DNA of 18,751 bases. Origin: Gemmatimonadota bacterium (GTDB lineage Bacteria; Gemmatimonadota; Gemmatimonadetes; Longimicrobiales; Longimicrobiaceae). The position numbers and the translations under genes are program-made. The stretch spans positions 1 to 18,751 of the forward strand of contig JAHWJV010000017.1 in assembly GCA_019348265.1 (NCBI GenBank), in the 5' to 3' direction. Positions 15,148-18,751 of the stretch are shown piece after piece. The number at the start of each line of letters is the position of its first letter. Positions within the stretch are counted from its first letter, which is position 1. The notes below the pieces were generated by a model. It did no database searches and had not been told where the DNA came from. It worked only from the letters and a program-made list of their open reading frames with translations.

Positions 15148-15330
15148 TCAGCGCTTTCGAGCAGATACCACTGCGAACCCGACCAGTCCCATGATCGCCA
15201 TCGCCACGCGGAAGATCACCTGGCCGCGTGTCGGGTCCGGCCGCACGAAGAAGAGCAGGATGGAGAAGATCAACATGAACGCGAAGATGATCTGCATCCG
15301 CAGGCGACGATCGACGGGGGCCTGGTTCAC
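15148..15330 (-). CDS. Small two-helix membrane protein (60 aa)
   Basis: It starts GTG at 15330 with AAGGAG 7 nt upstream, an excellent site. The protein MNQAPVDRRLRMQIIFAFML... has hydrophobic segments at about 13-29 (QIIFAFMLIFSILLFFV) and 38-54 (VIFRVAMAIMGLVGFAV), with RPDPTRGQ between and a basic SARKR tail. I recognise no named family. It lies 72 bp from the end of the SnoaL-like gene on the same strand and may share its transcript. Confidence 0.7.
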   Translation of the reverse strand: MNQAPVDRRLRMQIIFAFMLIFSILLFFVRPDPTRGQVIFRVAMAIMGLVGFAVVSARKR

Positions 15331-15402
15331 GCCCGAACTCCTTCGGCGACGAGGGTGCAGGTGTGGCGGAACGTCCGCGCCGCCAATGGTCCCGGGATAA
15401 CG

Positions 15403-15798
15403 CTATGCGTCTTCATTCACAGCCGTCAGCAGGTTGGCGTCGCGAGCGAGCAGCCAGCGCCCATCTTCCCCCCTCCGAAAAATGCTCAGGGTGTGCCCGG
15501 CCCGCCGGACGGCGGACCCTTGATGGGGCGGAGTGATCGTCACCGACAGATTCGTCCAACAGTAGGCCCAGTCGCCGGCGACGCGCACCTCGCGGACATC
15601 CGAGCTGGACTCGAGCAGGTACGCAGCCAGCTGCGACTGCGCCTGCACGAAGGCTTCTTTGCCGAACGGAGGTCGGCCCGGGACGAGGAACACCACGTCG
15701 TCCGTCATCATCTCGACGACGGCGGCGAGATCCCCGGCCGCGCTCGCCCGGTGCCAGGCATCGATGACTCCGCGTATCGCGCGCTCGTCGTCGTGCAT
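15403..15798 (-). CDS. SgcJ/EcaC-type SnoaL-like (NTF2-fold) protein
   Basis: This 131-aa protein is a single NTF2-like domain of the SnoaL_3/DUF4440 group, often annotated as SgcJ/EcaC family oxidoreductase. The order is typical: DERAIRGVIDAWHRASAAGDLAAVVEMMTDDVVFLVPGRPP, FGKEAF, DVREVRVAGDWAYCWTNLSVTI, GHTLSIFRRGEDGRWLLARDANLL. The fold forms a hydrophobic cone used by isomerases and dehydratases; no substrate can be named. I start at ATG 15798, right before the first helix. The Shine-Dalgarno is poor, and a longer frame to 15927 adds arginine-rich residues. It is divergent from the DUF2071 gene. Confidence 0.85.
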   Translation of the reverse strand: MHDDERAIRGVIDAWHRASAAGDLAAVVEMMTDDVVFLVPGRPPFGKEAFVQAQSQLAAYLLESSSDVREVRVAGDWAYCWTNLSVTITPPHQGSAVRRAGHTLSIFRRGEDGRWLLARDANLLTAVNEDA

Positions 15799-16025
15799 CA
15801 GTCGGCTGCGGAATGAAGCTGTGCGGGTCACCCGCCCGGGGAAGCAGACGGCGCCAGGCGCCGCCCGTCTTATGATAGGGCGCGCGCCGGGCGGGGAAAA
15901 GTAGGCCGGTGGGAGCGCCGCGGTCACCGCAGCAGAATCCCGCAGGGCGCCGGAAAGCGGATAGCTCGCGGCGGTCGCGGCGCGTCGGTTGCGGATCGGC
16001 GCGCCGACTCGAACCGAGGACTACG
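15799..16025. promoter_or_regulatory. Divergent upstream region of SnoaL-like and DUF2071 genes
   Basis: The 227-bp region lies between divergent starts and should hold both promoters. For the minus-strand gene, TATCAT (15871-15876) is a candidate -10 with a weak TTTTCC 17 nt upstream. Between it and the gene lies a GC-rich hairpin, roughly AGACGGCGCC with GGCGCCGCCCGTCT (15847-15870), so the transcript may have a structured leader. These are by-eye calls. Confidence 0.3.
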
Positions 16026-16754
16026 ATGGTCGACCGCAACTCGATCCGCTCCCGGCCGCCCGGAAAGCCGATCATGCATCAGAACTGGGCCAGGCTGCTC
16101 TTCCTGCATTGGGAGTTTCCGGCGACGCTGATCCGCCCGCTGGTACCGTCGGCGCTCGAGCTGGACCTCTACGACGGCAGGGCCTGGGTGGGCGTCACAC
16201 CCTTCGCCCTGACCGGCATCCGCCCGAACTTCGCCCCGCCGATCCCCGTCCTCAGCGACTCCCTGGAGCTGAACGTACGCACCTATGTGCACAAGGATGG
16301 CGTGCCCGGCGTGTGGTTTCTGTCGCTGGACGCCTCGAATCCGCTCGCCGTGTGGGGCGCTCGGCTCGGATTCCACCTGCCATACTACCAGGCGCGGATG
16401 GACATGGAAGGGGAGGGGAGCACGATCCGCTTCCACTCGGAGCGCACGCATCCGGGTGCAGACGCGGCGAGCTTCGCGGCTGCCTGGAGCCTCGGCGAAC
16501 CGATCGCGGAAGCGCAGCCGGGCACGCTCGACTTTTTCCTGATCGAGCGCTATTGCCTGTACGCCGCGCAGGGCGGCGCGATCTCGCGAGCGCGGATCCA
16601 CCATGAGCCTTGGCCACTGCGGCGGGCGAGCATCGGGAGCCTGTCCTCTACCATGCTGGAGTCGCACGGGCTGCCTGCCATTCGCGCCGTGCCGCTGGCC
16701 CACGCGCAGGCCGCGCCGCTACACGTGGAGATCTGGGCCCCGGAAGCGGCTTGA
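16026..16754 (+). CDS. DUF2071 (YqjF-like) family protein
   Basis: This 242-aa protein matches the DUF2071 layout throughout: the opening MHQNWARLLFLHWEFPATLIRPLVP, ELDLYDGRAWVGVTPFALTGIRP, LELNVRTYV, GVPGVWFLSLDASNPLAVWGARLGFHLPYYQARM, then LDFFLIERYCLYA and IHHEPWPLRRA. The family belongs to the acetoacetate-decarboxylase-like fold; no reaction is established for this branch. The ATG at 16026 is fixed by GAGG 6 nt upstream and adds 16 residues before the conserved MHQNW. The family length (about 230-250) is normal. It is transcribed alone on the plus strand. Confidence 0.9.
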   Translation: MVDRNSIRSRPPGKPIMHQNWARLLFLHWEFPATLIRPLVPSALELDLYDGRAWVGVTPFALTGIRPNFAPPIPVLSDSLELNVRTYVHKDGVPGVWFLSLDASNPLAVWGARLGFHLPYYQARMDMEGEGSTIRFHSERTHPGADAASFAAAWSLGEPIAEAQPGTLDFFLIERYCLYAAQGGAISRARIHHEPWPLRRASIGSLSSTMLESHGLPAIRAVPLAHAQAAPLHVEIWAPEAA

Positions 16755-16820
16755 CCGCCAAGTCGCGTACCAGCGCAACCTGAGGCTCCGGTGAGGGGGA
16801 CTGCGGCGTGCTTGCGGCGG

Positions 16821-17084
16821 CTATGGAATGCCGGACTGCCCGTCGCGGAGACGCGCCCGGACCGTCAGATAGCGCCAGAGCCCGAGGGGGACCATCAGCG
16901 CACCCGCCACCGCACAGGTCCACCCGGCAAACGACGCCGCCGTCGCATCGACGAACTCGAGCAACCCGACTCCGGCGCCGAGCAGTGCGAGCGCCGTGCG
17001 GACGTAGGCGAGGAGCGTCCGCTCATTGGCGAGCAGAGTTCGGTCCACCGCGAGCTGGTCGCGCCGATCGGAGTCAGGAGGCAT
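16821..17084 (-). CDS. DUF202 family small membrane protein
   Basis: This 87-aa protein begins with the DUF202 signature: LAVDRTLLANERTLLAYVRTALALLGAGVGLL (about 11-42), the LA-ERT-LA-RT pattern that leads into the first membrane helix. A second hydrophobic stretch (about 49-68, SFAGWTCAVAGALMVPLGLW) and the closing RYLTVRARL follow. E. coli YidH/YidG are related; no function is known. The ATG at 17084 has no clear Shine-Dalgarno. It follows a 32-aa ORF by 15 bp on the same strand. Confidence 0.88.
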   Translation of the reverse strand: MPPDSDRRDQLAVDRTLLANERTLLAYVRTALALLGAGVGLLEFVDATAASFAGWTCAVAGALMVPLGLWRYLTVRARLRDGQSGIP

Positions 17085-17099
17085 GCGGAAGGGTCGCGG

Positions 17100-17198
17100 T
17101 CAGAGCCGGCGTTCTACGCCCGCGAGTCCTGCCTCTTCGGCGATCTGCCACTGCGGGTTCCGGGCGACCTTCCAGTCGAACTTCGTGTCGATCGACAT
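17100..17198 (-). CDS. Possible 32-aa small protein upstream of DUF202
   Basis: The frame MSIDTKFDWKVARNPQWQIA (then EEAGLAGVERRL) starts at ATG 17198 with GGAG 6 nt upstream and ends at TGA 15 bp before the DUF202 start. Its balanced composition with two tryptophans is unlike the arginine-rich chance frames around it. I recognise no family, and a chance origin remains possible. Confidence 0.35.
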   Translation of the reverse strand: MSIDTKFDWKVARNPQWQIAEEAGLAGVERRL

Positions 17199-17251
17199 TC
17201 GAAGCTCCGTAGCTCTGTCCAAAGGAGTGTTCGCGCGGAATGCGGGCGCCG

Positions 17252-17803
17252 CTAGAGCGAACGTACGACCCGGCAAGGGTTCCCGACCGCGACCACCCCG
17301 CTGGGAATGTCACGGACGACGACGCTCCCGGCACCGATCGTCGTGTCGTTCCCGATGGTCACTCCGGGGCAGACTATGCTCCCGCCGCCGAGCCACACGC
17401 GCTCCCCGATGACGATCGGGCGGGCGAGCTCACGGCCGGAGACGCGCTCGTGCGGATCGCGAGGATGATCGGCGCTCAGGAGCTGTACGTTCGGCGCCAG
17501 CATCGTCCGGCTCCCGATGCGGATCGCCGCCGGATCCAGGAAGACGCAGTTGAAGTTGACGAAGACCTGGTCGCCGAGATCGATCTGCGAGCCATAGTCG
17601 CAGTAGAAAGGCGGCTCGATGGAGGCGCCGATCCCCACCCGCCCGAGCAGCTGCTGCAGGAGGTCGGCGCGCTCCTCGGCGGCCTCGGGGTCGGTGAGGT
17701 TGTACCGCTGACAGAGGCGGCGCGCCCGCGTCCGGGCGGCGGTGAGATCCGGGTCGGACGCGACGTATAGCTCGCCCCGCAGCATCATCTCACGCTCGGT
17801 CAT
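17252..17803 (-). CDS. maa: Maltose/galactoside O-acetyltransferase-type sugar acetyltransferase
   Basis: This 183-aa left-handed beta-helix enzyme of the LacA/NodL/Maa group moves acetyl from acetyl-CoA to a sugar hydroxyl. The N-terminal Mac domain is clear (TEREMMLRGELYVASDPDL, then RYNLTDP and LLQQLLG). Hexapeptide repeats follow: IEPPFYCDYGSQIDLGDQVFVNFNCVFLD, IRIGSRTMLAPNVQLLSADHP with catalytic-type H113, PIVIGERVWLGGGSIVCPGVTIGNDTTIGAGSVVVRDIPSGVVAVGNPCRVVR. I start at ATG 17803 (MTEREMM), the usual family start; a GTG at 17815 is possible and neither has a Shine-Dalgarno. It lies 25 bp after the carbonic anhydrase gene, so probably in one operon. The true acceptor sugar is unknown. 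Confidence 0.92.
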   Translation of the reverse strand: MTEREMMLRGELYVASDPDLTAARTRARRLCQRYNLTDPEAAEERADLLQQLLGRVGIGASIEPPFYCDYGSQIDLGDQVFVNFNCVFLDPAAIRIGSRTMLAPNVQLLSADHPRDPHERVSGRELARPIVIGERVWLGGGSIVCPGVTIGNDTTIGAGSVVVRDIPSGVVAVGNPCRVVRSL

Positions 17804-17828
17804 CGGAGGATCCACTTCGCGGGGGCGG

Positions 17829-18437
17829 CTAGCCGGCGGGCCCGGCCGGTGCGCTCATGGCTAGGTCGCGGAGCAGGCCGTCGCGCAGGTCGTAAACCCA
17901 GCCGTGGATCACCAGCGACTGACCGCGCGCCCAGGCGTCGCGCACTACCGTAGTGTTGCTGACGTTCGCCACCTGCTCGACGACGTTCAGCTCACAGAGC
18001 CGGTGGTGTCGCTCCGCTTCCGTCGGGAGGGCATCGAGCTGGGCCTGGTACTTCCAGCGCACGTCCTGCACGTGGCGCAGCCAGTTGTCGACCAGCCCGT
18101 GCTTCTCGTCCCGCAAGGCCGCGAGCACCCCGCCGCAGCCGTAGTGACCCGTGACGATGATGTGACCTACGCGAAGCACCTCCACCGCGAACTGGATCGT
18201 CGAGAGGCAATTCAGATCGCTGTGGACGACGACGTTCGCCACGTTGCGGTGAACGAACATCTCGCCGGGAGGGAGCCCCACGATCTGGTTCGCCGGCACG
18301 CGGCTGTCCGAGCAGCCGATCCAGAGATACTGGGGTGCCTGTTGCTCGGACAGCCGCGAGAAGAACTCCGGGTCGAGCCGGGTCATCTCCGCGGCCCATG
18401 CACGGTTGCTCGTCAACAGGTGGGTCAGTGGGGCCAT
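17829..18437 (-). CDS. can: Beta-class carbonic anhydrase
   Basis: This 202-aa enzyme converts CO2 and water to bicarbonate. The zinc ligands and active-site pair are all visible: C42 with D44 and R46 in WIGCSDSRVPA, and H98 and C101 in GHYGCGG. FVHRNVANVVVHSDLNCLSTIQFAV and the C-terminal CELNVVEQVANV and IHGWVYDLRDGLLRDL match the E. coli Can subgroup closely. The chosen start is ATG 18437 (MAPLTHLL), which matches the family; an upstream TTG at 18470 would add 11 residues and has no Shine-Dalgarno. The protein ends about 15 residues short of E. coli Can. The upstream region carries the long inverted repeat. Confidence 0.95.
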   Translation of the reverse strand: MAPLTHLLTSNRAWAAEMTRLDPEFFSRLSEQQAPQYLWIGCSDSRVPANQIVGLPPGEMFVHRNVANVVVHSDLNCLSTIQFAVEVLRVGHIIVTGHYGCGGVLAALRDEKHGLVDNWLRHVQDVRWKYQAQLDALPTEAERHHRLCELNVVEQVANVSNTTVVRDAWARGQSLVIHGWVYDLRDGLLRDLAMSAPAGPAG

Positions 18438-18559
18438 GTCTTTTTCGTACGGATTGGGGCGGTCCTGCAAGGTCGTGGAGCGACCCGGAACCGCCGGAGC
18501 ATGCGCCCCGTGCCGCGGGCGGGAAGATGTGACGGCGCGGCTGACGAGACAAGGCTCGC

Positions 18560-18666
18560 GGTGTGTTCGGCAGCGGCATCAGTGGAACCACTCCGGCAGG
18601 GTGTACGCGATGCACTCGCGTACACCCTGCCGGAGTGGTTCCACTGATGCCGCTGCCGAACACACC
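18560..18666. repeat. Perfect 51-bp inverted repeat with 5-nt spacer
   Basis: Bases 18560-18610 are the exact reverse complement of 18616-18666; the spacer is TGCAC (18611-18615). The first mismatch is 18559 against 18667. Checked base by base. No T tract follows, so it is not a normal terminator. Confidence 0.97.
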
Positions 18667-18712
18667 CCGCGTCCAGGCTAGCGGGTTGGTAGGCACCGGC
18701 CTCACTTGTAAC

Positions 18713-18738
18713 ACTCCGGGAGGGGGTAAACGAGTGCA
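18713..18738 (+). repeat. Degenerate third copy of the inverted-repeat core
   Basis: The 26 bases from ACTCCGGG to GAGTGCA match the core of the inverted repeat (minus strand, 18636-18611) at 22 of 26 positions. The other arm's core is 18590-18614 on the plus strand and lacks one base. Three related copies in 150 bp suggest a repeated motif rather than chance. Confidence 0.6.
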
Positions 18739-18751
18739 AAGCGGCTACGCC

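Larger units (their letters stand above)
18438..18751. other. Upstream region of carbonic anhydrase gene, no supported gene
   Basis: 314 bp to the window edge. Open frames here are products of the inverted repeat and read the same peptide (CVRQRHQWNHSGRVYA) from both strands, so none is called. The region should contain the carbonic anhydrase promoter, but no convincing -35/-10 pair was found. Confidence 0.5.

Noticed and set aside
18406..18739. Open frames on both strands sharing the peptide CVRQRHQWNHSGRVYA
   Set aside because: The shared peptide is a consequence of the perfect inverted repeat, not evidence of a gene.

Overview
The window is a GC-rich bacterial chromosome segment with dense genes, short intergenic gaps, strong G/C third-position bias and several GTG or TTG starts. 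The gene mix suggests a Gemmatimonadota-like soil or sediment bacterium. It includes a GAF sensor kinase, a secreted DUF6797-type propeller fused to cytochrome c, a DUF1080-like lipoprotein, an exported aldose epimerase and many small lipoproteins. The phylum is inferred from this mix; no marker gene here proves it. I see no rRNA, tRNA, CRISPR array, transposase or phage gene.

Layout. 1-250 is the 3' end of smpB. 251-598 is a non-coding gap with two hairpins that look like a dispersed intergenic repeat. 599-2397 holds a GAF-histidine kinase and a stand-alone receiver protein on the plus strand. From 10894 down to 2475 nearly everything reads on the minus strand. In transcription order this is: a frameshifted VOC/glyoxalase gene, a small candidate ORF, a lipoprotein, a 59-aa DUF4177-like gene, a membrane-anchored small protein, a 119-aa unknown, a DUF1080-like lipoprotein, the large DUF6797/cytochrome c protein, a 28-aa ORF, xdhC, a mocA-like gene and a YegS-type lipid kinase. 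10895-11701 is poor in genes but has two small minus-strand ORFs with excellent Shine-Dalgarno sequences. 11879-12079 is a short, charged plus-strand protein. 12091-15330 reads on the minus strand again: a LamG lipoprotein, small membrane proteins, a lipoprotein aldose 1-epimerase, a small helical protein and a second two-helix membrane protein. After it come a SnoaL-like gene (minus), a DUF2071 gene (plus), and a minus-strand group of carbonic anhydrase, maltose-type O-acetyltransferase, a 32-aa ORF and DUF202. The right end, upstream of the carbonic anhydrase gene, carries a perfect 51-bp inverted repeat with a 5-nt spacer and a third degenerate copy of its core.

How the genes work together. 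The kinase and receiver are a probable signalling pair. XdhC and MocA are the maturation pair for a molybdenum hydroxylase whose structural genes are not in the window. The DUF1080-like lipoprotein, the DUF6797-cytochrome protein, the LamG lipoprotein and the exported GalM all point to carbohydrate work outside the cytoplasm. Nothing here is clearly a new multi-gene system. The most unusual signals are the long perfect palindrome, the zero-gap in-frame xdhC/mocA junction, the aldose epimerase with an in-frame upstream extension, and the secreted propeller-cytochrome/DUF1080 pair.
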